Part shown: piece after piece, positions 9,890 to 21,650 of the stretch | Numbering within the stretch: position 1 is the first letter of the stretch | How the letters are laid out: each line of letters starts with the position of its first letter | Origin: Paralithodes platypus | Taxonomy: Eukaryota > Arthropoda > Malacostraca > Decapoda > Lithodidae | Direction of reading: 5' to 3' | Assembly: GCA_032716605.1 (NCBI GenBank) | Contig: CM064519.1 | Location: 18,119,398 to 18,183,397 of the forward strand | Length of the DNA: 64,000 nucleotides | Position numbers and translations under genes: made by a program | Notes under the pieces: generated by a model | The model's database searches: none | Seen by the model: only the letters and a program-made list of their open reading frames with translations | Told to the model about the DNA's origin: nothing

Positions 9890-10862
9890 TACGCTAATCA
9901 AACCATCTGGCAAAACTTGAAGGGGTACCAGTACGTCTGCCTGATAGATATTGGAGCTGCTAGATCCTGCCTGTTCAACCGTTTTTACGACCAACACCGC
10001 CGCAGATTTGGAATGTTGAATGCCACCACCACTAATCTCATCAGTGCCGGCGACACAGCCCTGCCCATCAGGGGAGAGACCACGCCCTTGCGCAATACCA
10101 CCACAGACCCAGAAGCCTCCTGCCACCACCCCTTTGTAGTATTCTACTCGGAATGCAAGCAGTATGACAGCTACATGGGGCTGGACGTGTTGCAGTGCCT
10201 GCAAGCACAATTAGATTGTGGTCAACGACGCCTCACATTAAAAGAAAAAACAAAACAAAATCTAGCTTCCTGTAACTCCTAAAATACCCCAAGGAACAGG
10301 ACTCAGCGGAAATACTCAAAAGACAAGCCGAGCTCAAATGCTGACAGGATTAAAGGGCTCCATGATGCCGAGCCACCGCCCACCTACCAAGACAACCACC
10401 ACCTTTGCCAAACCATAGAGACCACACACACCTGCCTCCATCAGTCACAACTCAGGCCATGCACATTCCAGCTCAACACCAGCAATGTATACCATTACAT
10501 CACACTTCCGACGTCCCCATGATCTTAATCACGCCCCAGCTGGACCAACCTAGAGCAGATAGATGCAGAATCCAACCGGCCCTCATATCTCCTCACAACC
10601 ACAGCGTCCTGATTGAAAACATCACTGACGAGCCGGCCCTCACCTTACCTAAGGGCCTCATCATTGGCGATCTGGAGACTATTGACGACGAGCTCCCTCC
10701 TACACCTACCACCACGCCCCAGCCAATACTTCCCACCATTCCTGAGGAGTTGATCAGCAGCCAACGTTAACAGCTCCTGGAAATCCTCCACAAGTTCGCG
10801 GACGTCTTCGCCCAAAGTCCCACAAAGATCGGGCAGACTAGGGCCTTGGAGCACCCGATTTG
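9890..10862 (+). pseudogene. gypsy-type pol remnant: retropepsin and start of reverse transcriptase
   Basis: The retropepsin core reads VCLIDIGAARSCL, where the usual active-site Asp-Thr-Gly is Asp-Ile-Gly. The closing strand is YMGLDVLQCLQAQLDCG. A Pro/Thr-rich linker follows, with VLIENITDEPALTLPKG. After a TAA at 10768-10770 the same frame continues LLEILHKFADVFAQSP, the lead-in to the gypsy reverse transcriptase, and breaks off after ALEHPI at 10862. The polymerase proper is absent. Confidence 0.7.
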
Positions 10863-11400
10863 TGTCCAAATTTTAGCCCCACAGTTCAAAAAATTGAAAA
10901 GTTATGGCCAATTCAAATTTTGCTTGTAAAAACGCGATTTCTGGCTAAACCAGGCTAAATTGGAGGCTAATATTAAAATCTGTAGGCCTACTATTAAAAT
11001 CTGTACAATAAACCTGGCAAATAAGGGTTAAAACTTGCGGTACATCGTTTGAAACAGGTTAGAATGTCGTAGCATCAATATTTAAGGGCATGATTTTGGC
11101 ATACCTATTTATTCTCTTTACAAATTCCGCAATTAGTAACAAAGTTTTTAATACCATTCACCCTTTAATAAATATATAATTAGAATAATTAGTTTATATA
11201 ATTAAGTCTATTCAAACAAACTGTTATAATTGTTTTGCTATATAACAGTTATATATATTATATAATTATAAGTGTTATGTGGTCTGGATTAATACAATAA
11301 ATACTTTGCTTAGTTGATAGTTTGATATATTGAGTTTACAGTAATATACCAGCAAATTAATTTATTGTGTCCAAAAATTAAATTAACTTGACAAATGCCT
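10863..11400 (+). repeat. Compound satellite unit, copy 1
   Basis: Starts GTGTCCAAATTTTAGCC. The same sequence recurs at 23459-24150, and its middle part (GGTTAGAATGTCG, then GGGC.TGATTTTGG) recurs at 20195-20350 and, inverted, at 17330-17445. The unit is AT-rich, non-coding, and always leads into TGACTG-type DNA. I read it as the long spacer part of a dispersed higher-order satellite. Confidence 0.7.
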
Positions 11401-12191
11401 GTGACTGATTTTGCTTTTGACTGACTGTATGGGTGACAGTGGCTGGCTGTGTGTGACTGACTGACTGACTGTGTGTGTGTGTGACTATGTTACTGTGTGA
11501 CTGTGACTGGCTGCATGTGACTGACTGACTGTGTGTGACTGTATGTTATTGACTGACTGACTTTCTGACTGTCTGTTACTATACACACATAAACAAAAGT
11601 GTGTGACTAACTGGCTGACTAACTGATTGATTTTTGTGTATGTGGTTGAGGGAGACAAAAGTCGAAACTGCCTGTGGCGAGTGCCTCCCCCAGAGTTGAA
11701 AGAGTGACAGGGCCAAAACCAAGGCATGCTCGAGCCAAAATGTGTGGACACACGGAGTTTGAAGCAATTTAAGTCATAGGATGAGGGAAAGATGAAGGAC
11801 AGATTCACTGGGTGTAACTGACTGTGTATTTATAACTAAATGTGTGACTAACTGGCTGACTAACTGATTGATTGACTGACTGGATTTAGCTGACTGTGTG
11901 TTTATAAATAAATGTGTAACTAACTGGCTGACTAACTGATTGATTGACTGGGTGTAACTGACTGTGTGTTTATAACTAACTGTGTGACTAACTGATTGAT
12001 TGACTGGGTGTTACTGTGTGTGTATTACTAACTGTGTGACTAACTGGGCGTAACTGACTGTGTGTTTATAACTACCTGTGTGACTAACTGATTAACTGAC
12101 TGTATGTAACTGACTGCGTGTTTATAACTGACTGACTGACTGTGTGTGTGTGTGTGTAATTACATATAGGCATATCAATGTTATATATCAC
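11400..12191. repeat. TGACTG-type minisatellite
   Basis: Irregular array of GACTGACTG, GTGTGTTTATAACTAACTG and TGACTAACTGATTGATTGA words. It contains a 170-base non-repetitive island at 11640-11812 (gagggagacaaaag.. to ..gatgaaggacag) that recurs at 21012-21182 and in part at 25395-25495. Reading frames made of Ser-Gln-Ser-Val or Asn-His-Thr repeats here are translations of the repeat, not genes. Confidence 0.85.
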
Positions 12192-12199
12192 TAAAATAC

Positions 12200-12300
12200 C
12201 ACAGGAACGAAAAACCTGAGAGCGAAACCTCCAACCCTAACGAGCCACAGGAACGAAAATCCTGAGAGCGAAACTCCCATCCTCAACGAGATCCCAGGCC
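12200..12300. repeat. Two-copy repeat (CCACAGGAACGAAAA..CCTGAGAGCGAAAC)
   Basis: Two imperfect copies of about 46 bases, each starting CCACAGGAACGAAAA and ending AACGAG, at the left border of the 4.7-kb insertion. Confidence 0.7.
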
Positions 12301-13519
12301 CCTTTTCCATTCCCGATTTGGTCTCTCTCTCTCAATTCATTCCACATATTAGACGTCTCTCAATCACAGTCTTCTAATATACAAACCACAATACTTTACT
12401 CACTGATATTCTTGATGTACCACCTAAGTATGTATTTAATTATGTAACCACCATACAGGCTATAATACCTTCATTGTGTAGGTTCGAGGCGATCTAAGAC
12501 ACCTTAGCTTCCATTTCACACCAAATCAGATCGTGATTACGTCAGCCCTGTATTTAGTTATATAACAATCATAGTCCCCCCCCCCCCAATTCTAGCAATT
12601 CTATGTCTCTAACCTCCCGTTGTTTTATCCACTAACTATATATTCCCAACCTTTAACCACGACTCTATACACCCGATAACCCTATGCCAGTTATTGTATT
12701 GATTTAGGCCTGTTAATTCGGATAAACTCACTATGACCAATCTGCAGACGATTATCAGGAGAGATGCAGGAAAGCTACCTCGTATCTCTCTCTCCATGAC
12801 GAGTATAGATATATGTACCCCCGTGCTCAGTCGCCCCCCCCCCCCTTGCCTTGTTCTTCTAGTAACTAAGTGTATATATAATATTAACCGGAGATGCCAC
12901 CAGTATTGACACGACATAGGGGCACTATCCTTGTGTCGTGTTGTGCCACGTGCATACCAACCCGGTTTCATCATCTTATTAGGACGACGGCTATAATGTC
13001 GTCATTCATGCATGTATTCAATCCTTAGGTTAATTATCTTTTATCCGCCATTGTGTTCCTCTCCTCCATTTACTTTTCCACAATTGTTATACGTCTTCCA
13101 ATCACCTCCTTCGTATCCACAATCCACACTACTCTATTTTGCTTCGTGACCCTATGCTCAGTGGTATCCTGTTTTGGGTCATCCTGTCCGCTTCTCCTTC
13201 ACGCCCCGCTGCACACACCACCCTACCTGTTCGATCGTAGGGAAATGCCACCCCTATGTCCAGAGCATTAAGGGTCACTATCCTAGGTCACGAGCGGCGC
13301 GGCGCCTAGCCTCAAACCACCTCCTTTACAATTCACAACCCTCCCCCTGTAAAGACGCCATAAGAACGTTATAACATGCCAACTCAGTTCGTTCACTAAC
13401 CTCAACAAATAGAAGGGAAGGACCTATCCTTGTACCCCCCTTAACTATCCTCTAACTCCCTAGCCACACTCACAACCTGAACCAGAACAATAGCCAGCGC
13501 GAGACTAGGAATACCCCCT

Positions 13520-13712
13520 AAAATACCTTGTCTTGCCAGACTAAGTTTCTGAAGACCAACCGCCCCCATAAATCTATGTATGTTCTTCCATCCGAGAAGT
13601 AATATGTTAACCCCTTAAAATACCTTGTCTTGCCAGACTAAGTTTCTGAAGACCAACCGCCCCCATAAATCTATGTATGTTCTTCCAGCCGAGAAGTAAT
13701 ATGTTAACCCCC
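13520..13712. repeat. 97-bp tandem duplication
   Basis: Two copies starting AAAATACCTTGTCTTGCC at 13520 and 13617 and ending near ATGTTAACCCC. They are almost identical (one C/G change seen near 13690), so the duplication is recent. Confidence 0.9.
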
Positions 13713-15498
13713 AGGTCATAATTGATAAGAAACTATGATACCCACGGGTATACCATTGTATATATAACCATTATTCCTGTAAGACCTAGACAGAGATAAT
13801 GACTGTAACGTTAGCAACCATGCAGTAACTCTAATTCTTACCCCAACCAGAGATTGTATAGATAACCCTCTTTTACCATTGTCTCGACGCATATCTACCA
13901 CGAAACAATAACAAAGTACCCCTACGAACTGCCGCTTTCTTTGGTCTATATTTCATAGAAAACGCAGTTCCCAGGGACAACTAGATCAGCAAGAAATCGT
14001 GTCAAATAATAGTGTCCATAACCCCTCGTATTGACGAGTAATAGTACACTATGTTTTTCTCTACTTTTATCCACAGTCAAGCACACACCTACAGCTAACC
14101 GCATCTTCCCCACAGTCCACATGATTCTATAATTTCCAGACTCATTGCTCATCCCCCGGTAGCGTTTGATTACCCTACCCTCCTTGTCGGTAACCCCCAG
14201 TCTAAGATACCAACTGTAGCCTAATGCCACCCCTACGCCCAGAGACCTTAGGGTCAAACTTCCACATAGCCCCCCTTAACCCTCTCCCTCTCATTAACCC
14301 CCACGCTCCTCCACTCCCTCCTAACCTAGCCTCTCCAACATACCCCTGAATATCCTTAACTTTTCCGTTACTAACATTCTCAAACCTTTTGTATATATAC
14401 TCCTATCCAGCCTACCTTCTCCCAGTAGGAAGGAACACCATTAGAACTTTACTAACCCTTTGCATGCCATCTATTCCCTCACAACCCATTCACAACCCTG
14501 TACCAAATGATCGTCAGTGCGAGGCTAGCCGCCTCGCTAGTGACTAACTTCTATTGCCATACTTCCAGATAAATGTGGCAGAGTAGCAACCCAGTCTCCA
14601 CCACATCCAACACACCATGCAATTAACAACCCAACCAATTAAACCAGCTGGTCAAGGCACCTTCGGTTTTGGTATTCCGAACACCCACATCTGTCTCATA
14701 AACAGGGTTATTACAAACACTTGTAATATGGCAAGCCCCCAGCCACAGCCACCCGGACGACCATCACAGAGAGAGGGCGCGCACCTACCCCTTTTCACCC
14801 ACCCGAGGAGGGAGACCCCTATCCCTGCGGAGGTATACCTGACCCCTGTTTTGACTTCCGGGTCATTGCCAGGTAGCACAGGAATTCTTCCTATCAATGA
14901 ACTAACCATGTATGACTAACACCTTTACTAACCTCTATTAACCCACAATAACCCATTAACCTTTCTTGCATACTCTGATAACCAAATTAGCACCTCAGCT
15001 ATACCATAGAATGAAGACTGAGCAATCTAAGAGAGACGCTCCTATCAAAGATGTCCCAAACCGCCTCGCAAAGTAGATCCAGTCTCTCTCCCCTAAATAC
15101 TTCCAGTATAGCCAAAATAGTACCTCTTACTAAGGCTCAGTTATATCACATTATGAAGGCTCCATACAGCCATGTGCCACAACAGTAATCACCACCTTAC
15201 CTAGTTCCCGTATCAATTGAGAGCTCAAATAAGTCCATCAAAACTCGAGATCCCTATGGCCTACAGGGTCCAAAACCGAACCTATAAACCAAGCTCCAGC
15301 CCCCAGTAAAATCAGTTGAAAGATAGACACCAACCAGTGGTTGGTCACCAGAGTTGACCTCGAGCTCTATCATTGTTTGTTGCTGAGAATTGAGTTCCAG
15401 AGCCGGCAGACTCCGTGGCAGATTTAGATAGAAGGATCTGTCCACGTACAAGAAATCTACATGCACCTTATAACCTTCATAAACCAGTGGGTATATAA

Positions 15499-15915
15499 GT
15501 GTTGTTGTTGTTGTTGTTGTTGTTCCCCAAGCTGCCTGGCCGAACAGCCCCAAGGCCCCAAGCAAGGCCAAGGCCATAACCGAGCGCCCCCACAGAACCC
15601 TCTCCGCCGACCACAATAAAGCCTGGGTGACCGAAGCCACTCCATGGCGGGGAGCTTGAGGAGGGGCGGAAACGCCCGGGAAACCAAAGCCCCACCCAGG
15701 GCCCTGTACCCCTCAGCAATTATGAAGAGAAAGTTGAGGGGCAAGGGAAAAATGTGACGCTTTGGCTTCCAATCTTGGTAGATTGGGAGGTCAATCCACG
15801 TTAGAGACGCCGTCACTTGAGATCTAGAAAATATATAAGTAAAAGGAACAGTCAGAGTAAGCAATGGGTATGGCAGAGATTGCTCAGTTCTCACTCTGAT
15901 AGACCAGCCCATCAC
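15499..15915 (-). mobile_element. (AAC)n-tailed short retroposon, copy A
   Basis: On the minus strand the element ends in (AAC)8, a TPRT-type tail. The same sequence occurs at 30394-30586 (short) and 58794-59190. It is not tRNA-like as far as I can see. Its variable 5' end in the three copies suggests truncated insertion of a longer parent. Homology with the longest other copy ends at 15915, but this copy may continue to about 16060. Gly/Asn-rich open frames across it are not genes. Confidence 0.75.
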
Positions 15916-16937
15916 CACATGACTAGAACCCAATCCTCTCAGCATCAGCTAGGAAAGGCCCTAGAAAGCCGCCTTTGGCGGGGGGATAGCTCCCCTATTT
16001 CAACCCTTTTCGGGGTTGGGCACCCGCCCAACCAGCAACGATCGCCAAGAGATCTGTCTTGAGAACTTCCTACATATGGACCACCTGGACGGCCGCGGAA
16101 CCAGTCGTTAGCCCCCAACATCACGGACGCAAGATAACCAGGACCAGACCAATCAAATACTACCCAAGATTCACTCTATTAGTGCTACAGTGTTACAGTA
16201 CTATTTAGAGACTCACTTATTAATATTTCTACGAAGTGGCTATATCTTTGCCCCAGTATAATTCATATATAACCATTCAATTAGGAAGTGCTAAGCGTAT
16301 CAGTGTTTATTAATTAACAGGCGATATTAACTCTCGTAATTACCTATATATCCAGATATTATTAAATAGAAGTGAAACCCTAGTGATATCTGATATTCGC
16401 CCACTGATTTGCGTTCTATGTGTTTCTGATAAGAATATAAAACTTAGATCAGTACCCCCCTGAGGTTACTAGAATTCCCGTGCTCTAAAATACGCATGTC
16501 TAATCTAGTCTGTGAACTACTACTTGTGCACCAGAGCTACCAGTAATAAATCTAACAGTGAATATGAATCTATAAGTAACATTGATGGTCTCCAGTATAT
16601 AAACTTGTGAATAAAGCCAGTGATCAGAAGATTAATACCTGAACGTTGGAAGTGGGAGACTAGGCTCCATCCAGATCCACTTATGCTAGTGCTGTTCAAT
16701 TCTATCATTTGTCTTGTAAGAGTATTCATACCTTCTTATGCTTCATATTAATCATCATCAAGGAAACTATAGAAGTGTGTACATAAATAAAAGTGATCGT
16801 GTGTCTTGTTACCGTGTGCTTATTTTGTGTCCTCTGTTTCTCATACCTTGTTTTGTACATGCAGCCTTCTATACCCAGTCAGTTAGAACTCACATTACCC
16901 AAGTTAATCCTGTAGAAAAACAGGGCATAACAATCAC

Positions 16938-17445
16938 ACCAACAGGTATATGTAATTTAAATTACACTAACTAAATGCCATATATAATTATATAGTATAT
17001 ATTATGTACGTTTAATAAGATTTTAATGACACCAATATATATAATATTTAAACCATTATGTAATCCATAACTTTATTCTCACACATTGACATTCGTACAC
17101 ATATAATTAAGTAATCCTTTTCTTCGATTATCTATACAAATTACAAGTTAATATAATTAACAATCTGATTAATCAATAAACGATGCCCTTCGTAAATATA
17201 AATATATATATAACTAATAAGAAAAGACAAGGGAATATTGGGTAAAAATAAATATCTCTAAGTAATGCGGAGTTGGGGTAGGGTAGGTAGGGGGAGGGGG
17301 TGGGTTGAGAGAGCTCTGACTGCGGGTTGCCCACCCGTCCGCCCAAAATCACGCCCTCAAATATTGGACCTACGACATTCTAACTTGTCGCAATCGATTT
17401 ACCGCGACTTTTGACCCTTGTTAGTTAGTTTTTTTGTACGGACTG
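16938..17445 (-). repeat. Left arm of a large inverted repeat
   Basis: Reverse complement of 20195-20735. Shared landmarks are ATTATGTACGTTTAATAAG, ACACCAATATATATAATA, the G-rich block at 17275-17310 and CGCCCAAAATCACGCCCTC. Together with 12130-12191, which lies across the 4.7-kb insertion, it formed one continuous arm. Confidence 0.85.
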
Positions 17446-17616
17446 TGTTTTTAACTAACTGATTGATTGACTGGGTGTAACTGACTGTGTGTTTATAACT
17501 GTGTGACTAACTGACTGTAACTAACTGTGTATATAACTGTGTGACTAACTGATTGCTTGACTGAGTATAACTAACTGATTGTATATAACTAAACATGTAA
17601 CATAAGTTGTGACTGA
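17446..17616. repeat. TGACTG-type minisatellite remnant
   Basis: Words such as ACTGATTGATTGACTGGGTG and AACTGACTGTGTGTTTATAA. Its last bases (TGA, 17614-17616) are the left target duplication of the Harbinger element. Confidence 0.8.
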
Positions 17617-17878
17617 TGCTGGGGTCACACATTCACGTATATGCTCCCGTACGAAGGTTTATTGGTAGTTGGCAACCGAATACGTAAAACGTAAGGGCTT
17701 AGTACGCAAAACGTAAATTAAATTGTGTCTAGTCGTGGGGGTTGGTACGCATGGCGGGAGTAGTGGCGCCACGCTGGTCGGGGAGGTGGTGGGTGCGGCC
17801 AAGGCCGCCCGGTATGTTTTGGATTTTGAATCAGATACGTGGCTCGCGCTCACGTATGTCAAAAGTCGGGAAATCCTA

Positions 17879-17950
17879 CGTCTGACCGGGCTAGCTGCTA
17901 CGTCTTACGGGAGCAGCCCCATAAGACGTAGCAGCTAGCCCGGTCAAACG
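17879..17950. repeat. 33-bp-stem hairpin inside the Harbinger element
   Basis: CTGACCGGGCTAGCTGCTAC (within 17879-17911) pairs with its complement in 17918-17950 across a 6-base loop, with about two mismatches. ACGTAAAACGTAAG-like words repeat outside it. It may be a subterminal transposase-binding structure or the trace of an inverted duplication. Confidence 0.85.
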
Positions 17951-18149
17951 TAAGCTTCTCCCGCCAATCGTACAATATTCCCGTCAAACGGGACAGTTAA
18001 AGTTAGTCCGGGCGCATCTGGCAGCACCGCCGCACTGCGTGTTGGCGGGAAGACGCGGCAACGTTGTACGGGGGGTATATAAGGACCAGCGGGGGACACT
18101 CCCGTCACACCTCTCACCACACCGGAGCAGCAAACAACAAGCCAACCCT

Positions 18150-18235
18150 GCCACCTGCTTGCCACCCTCTGCACCCTGCCCTGCCCTGCTTGCCACCCTC
18201 TGCACCCTGCCCTGCCCTGCTTGCCAACACAACAA
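18150..18235. repeat. CTGCC-rich tandem repeat
   Basis: Two and a half copies of a 31-base unit (TGCCACCCTCTGCACCCTGC plus CCTGCCCTGCT). Confidence 0.85.
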
Positions 18236-18249
18236 CCTCTACACGTTCA

Positions 18250-19288
18250 GGTTTTAGAGATATTGCAGTGTGGAAAACCCGGAAGCGGTTGGCAAGAATG
18301 CCAAAGGCGTTCTCTACCGTCCGGCGGGCCCTGCTGATTCTGTAGTTGTATATTCGTTCCGGTTTCGTGAGGGATCGTAGGGGGTAGGGCTTCATCATGT
18401 AGGCGTGCAGAGGGAATGCATCATCACCTACTAAGAAGTATTCCGTGGGTGGTCCAGTGGGATCGGTAGAGATGACCTCGGCGGGTGGCAGATTTGCGTT
18501 CTGTTTCTCAAGCAACTTAGACTGGTGTGTGCAAAGCCACCACCATCAGACTCTGACCCTATGGCACCAACGTCGACGTAAATGAACTTTTAGTTGGAGT
18601 CAACAATTGCCATCAGGACAATGGAAAAAAACTTCTTGTAGTTGAAGTAATATGTGCCACCAAAGTTTGGGTTTCGGATCCGTATGTGTTTGCCATCAAT
18701 GGCTCCTACACAATGCGGCAGATTCCATCGTTCCTCATAGCCGCTGGCAACCTCCTTCCATTCAGCAGGTGATTGTGGCGTCTTGATCTCCTGATCTCCG
18801 TAGACAGATATGATGGCCTGGCAGGTGTCTGGAACAATTTGGCTGATAGTGTTGTGGGCAACACGAAAGTTGTATTGCAGGCTCTTATAGGAATCACCCG
18901 TAGCGAGGAAACGTAGGGTGATGGCCACCTGCAGACCAGGAGGAATGGGGTTCCGCCAGAACGTAGGTTTCCTCTGAATGAGGGGGGTGACACGTTCCAC
19001 TATCTCATCAAATAGTTATTTGTCTACCCGGGTGAAGTTTTTGTACAGTTGTGGACATTCTGTGGCCAACTCTTGCATCAGCTTCTCATAATGGCAATGT
19101 TCAGGCCTTCGTTGTAGATATGGCCACACCCACACTGTCCTCTTGCTCCTTTCCTTCTTCTTCTCTTGTTCATCTTCATGGATGTAGTTTGCTATTGCAA
19201 GCAGTTCTAACATTTCTATGTAGGAAATGATCCATTGAATGAGCCGAGTGTTATGCCTGTTCTCCGGTTTGATTAGGGAGTTCACCAT
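18250..19288 (-). pseudogene. PIF/Harbinger transposase (DDE_Tnp_4 type), broken
   Basis: The N-terminal part starts MVNSLIKPENRHNTRL near 19288. The nuclease contains CVGAIDGKHIRI (first Asp), YFLVGDDAFPLHAY (second Asp) and RRTVENAFGILANRFRVF (Glu). Breaks: an in-frame TAA after FTRVDK (about 19016), a TAA after VDSN (about 18590, where a Tyr codon would fit), and a one-base shift near 18510 between FAHTS and LLEKQNANLPP. After KPERVEVVVLA the sequence runs into a CTGCC-rich tandem repeat (18150-18235), so the natural C-terminus is replaced or lost. Confidence 0.85.
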
Positions 19289-20194
19289 CTTGAACTCCTC
19301 CAGGATGTATTCCGTGATGTTCTTTATGGTGCCGAGTCAGGAGTGGGAATGGGAACGTTGTGGCCAGCCCTGCCCTTTTGTAGTTCCCAGATTCCAACCC
19401 AGACCTACGTGGTTGACAAAGACTGTCTTTGTCTGTGTTTGGACAGACGGGGTGTGCCTACGATTGTCCGGAAACGGTCCACGTAAGTCCTACAAACTCC
19501 CAAGACGTACGGCCTCAGCTACGCAGGTCTTGTGGGGGCATGGCCATGGGCGTTGCCTGTGTTTCCGCAAATCGGGCAGCCCAGGCGGACTAACGGGGAC
19601 ATGCTTACGCAAGTCGCAAGCACATACGTAGTTCCATACGACTACATTATGTCTGACGTAACACTGGCCCCGTCACGGTACGTCTGTCGGGAAGTGCAAT
19701 AGTCGTGGTCTATACGGGTGTACACGGCCGGACTACGCCCGTCAGAACACAAAATTGGCGATCACGCCTGACGGGAGCTGTCGGGAGCGATATACATGAA
19801 TGTGTGACCCCAGCATGACTCACTATGCTGTGTAACAAATGTGTGAGTATCTAGGGTGTATATTGTACTTATAAAATACATATCTGCGACAGATATATTA
19901 TTAATTAGCAATTGTTTTATTTAACATATGTGTATTGCTTGATAACAAAGACATAATATATACGTAATCTACCGATCTACAGGTAATTAATACAAAAAAT
20001 AGTGCTTAATGACCAATAACTTCATTAAAAATCAAATTTTTGAAAAAGTGAAAAATTCATTTCTCAAAATATTATATTTATGCATATTGTGTCAAACTGT
20101 CAACCCCGTAGCTCAAAAAATGCAAAAACTACAGACATGTCAAATTTTGCATGGAAAAATGCGATTTGCGGCTAAACCACACGGAGTTCGAGGA

Positions 20195-20444
20195 TGATAT
20201 TAAAATCCGTACAAAAAAACTTTACAAAACAAGGGTCAAAAGTTGCGGTAAATCGATTGAGACAAGTTAGAATGTCGTTGGTCCAATATTTGAGGGCGTG
20301 ATTTTGGGTGGACGGGCGGGCAACCCGCAGTCAGAGCTGGGTTCTCTCTCAACCCATCCCCTCCCCCTACCTACCCCACCCCAACCCCGCATTACTTGAA
20401 GATATTTCTTTTTACCCAATATTCCCTTGTATTTTCTTATTAGT

Positions 20445-20476
<32 letters not shown>

Positions 20477-20735
20477 CTTACGAATTGCATCGTTTATTGA
20501 TTTATACGGTAGTTAATTATAATTATTTGTATTTTGTATAGATAATCGAAGAGGATTATTTAATTATATGCGTACGAATGTCAGTGTGTAAGAATAAATA
20601 GCTAGGGATTATATAATGGTTTAAATATTATATATATTGGTGTTATTTAAATCTTATTAAACGTACATAATATATACTATATATGACATTTAGTTAGTGT
20701 CATTTAAATCTACATATACATGTTGGTGTGATATA
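20195..20735 (+). repeat. Right arm of the large inverted repeat
   Basis: Inverted partner of 16938-17445. It contains the motifs GGTCAAAAGTTGCGGTAAAT and GGGCGTGATTTTGGGTGG and a TA dinucleotide run at 20445-20470. It continues to about 20790 as the partner of 12130-12191, so the full arm exceeds 550 bases. Confidence 0.85.
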
Positions 20736-21650
20736 GAACATTGATAAACCTATATGTAATTACACACACACATACACACACACACACATTATGTGTGACT
20801 TAGACTGCTTTACATTTCGTGTGTCCAGGTATTTTGACTCTTAACATCCCTTGAATTTGGTTCTGTCTCTTTTAATTTGTGGGGAGACACTCGCTACAGG
20901 CAACCTGCCTTTTGTCTCCTCCATACACATACAAACACAGTGTCTGACTGACTGGATGTAACTGACTGTGTGTTTATAACTAACTGTGTGACTAACTAAT
21001 TGACTTTGTTTATGTGGATGAGGGAGATAAAAGACAAAACTGTCTGTGACGATTGCCTCCCCCAGAGTTGAAAGAGTGACAGGGCCAAAATCAGGGAATG
21101 TTCGAGCCAAAATGTCTGGACACACGGAGTTTGAAGCAATTTAAGTCATAGGATGAGGAAAAGATGAAGGAAAGATTGACTGGGTGTAACTGACTGTGTG
21201 TATATAACTGGCTGGCTAACTGACTGACTAACTGATTGATTGACTGACTGGATGTAACTGACTGTGTGTTTATAACTAAGCATGTAGCATAAGAGTGTGA
21301 CTGACTGATTGACTGACTGACTGACTGGGTGTGACTGGGTGTTAAACTGTTAATAAATAAGCTTGTGACTAAATGGCTGACTGACTGACTGACTGGTTGT
21401 AACTGACTATGTGTATATAACTGTGTGAACAACTGATTGACTGACTGGTTGTAACTGACTATGTGTATATAACTGTGACTAACTGATTGACTGATTGGAT
21501 GCAATGACTGTGTTTATAACTGTGTAACTAATTGGCTGACTAACTGATTGGGTGACAGTCCTACTGACTGAGTGTATGCCTGACTGTGTGCCTGACTGAT
21601 TGCTTCAGTCTGTGATTGACTATATGACAGTCACATGCAGATAGTTATCA
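20736..21650. repeat. TGACTG-type minisatellite, G-strand orientation
   Basis: CA dinucleotide run at 20762-20788, then TGACTGACTGG / AACTGACTGTGTGTTTATAA words. The island at 21012-21182 matches 11640-11812. Confidence 0.85.

Larger units (their letters stand above)
8384..10862 (+). mobile_element. Ty3/gypsy-type retroelement fragment, 3' truncated
   Basis: LTR, primer-binding-like site, a capsid-like gag, a retropepsin and the first 30 or so residues of the reverse transcriptase linker, in that order. It stops abruptly at 10862, where a repeat shared with 20.0 kb and 23.5 kb begins. No 3' LTR, RNase H or integrase is present. Several frameshifts and a stop show it is dead. Confidence 0.75.
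12192..16932. mobile_element. 4.7-kb non-coding insertion with 5-bp target duplication
   Basis: The satellite arm that runs uninterrupted at 20690-20800 (inverted) is split here. The left part ends ..TTATATATCAC at 12191 and the right part resumes ATCACACCAACAGG at 16933, so ATCAC (12187-12191 and 16933-16937) is duplicated. The insert begins TAAAATACCACAGG and ends GGGCATAACA. Five-base duplications suit an LTR-type integrase, and the right end looks LTR-like (ATAAATAAAAG at 16780, end ..CATAACA). I found no matching left LTR and no reading frame above about 130 codons. It may be a coding-less LTR derivative. It carries a nested retroposon at 15499 and a 97-bp duplication at 13520. Confidence 0.6.
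17617..19815 (-). mobile_element. PIF/Harbinger DNA transposon, 2.2 kb
   Basis: Terminal inverted repeats of about 34 bases: TGCTGGGGTCACACATTCA at 17617 and its reverse complement ending at 19815, with one mismatch and one indel in the extended match. The 3-bp target duplication TGA (17614-17616 and 19816-19818) is as expected for Harbinger. It encodes a damaged transposase on the minus strand. The Myb/SANT-like partner gene of many Harbinger elements is not present. Confidence 0.9.

Noticed and set aside
15254..15945. Frames with Gly-Asn(5-8) or Gln(8) runs (also at 30276 and 58691)
   Set aside because: They translate the (AAC)n tail and body of the short retroposon; the same pseudo-protein appears at each copy.
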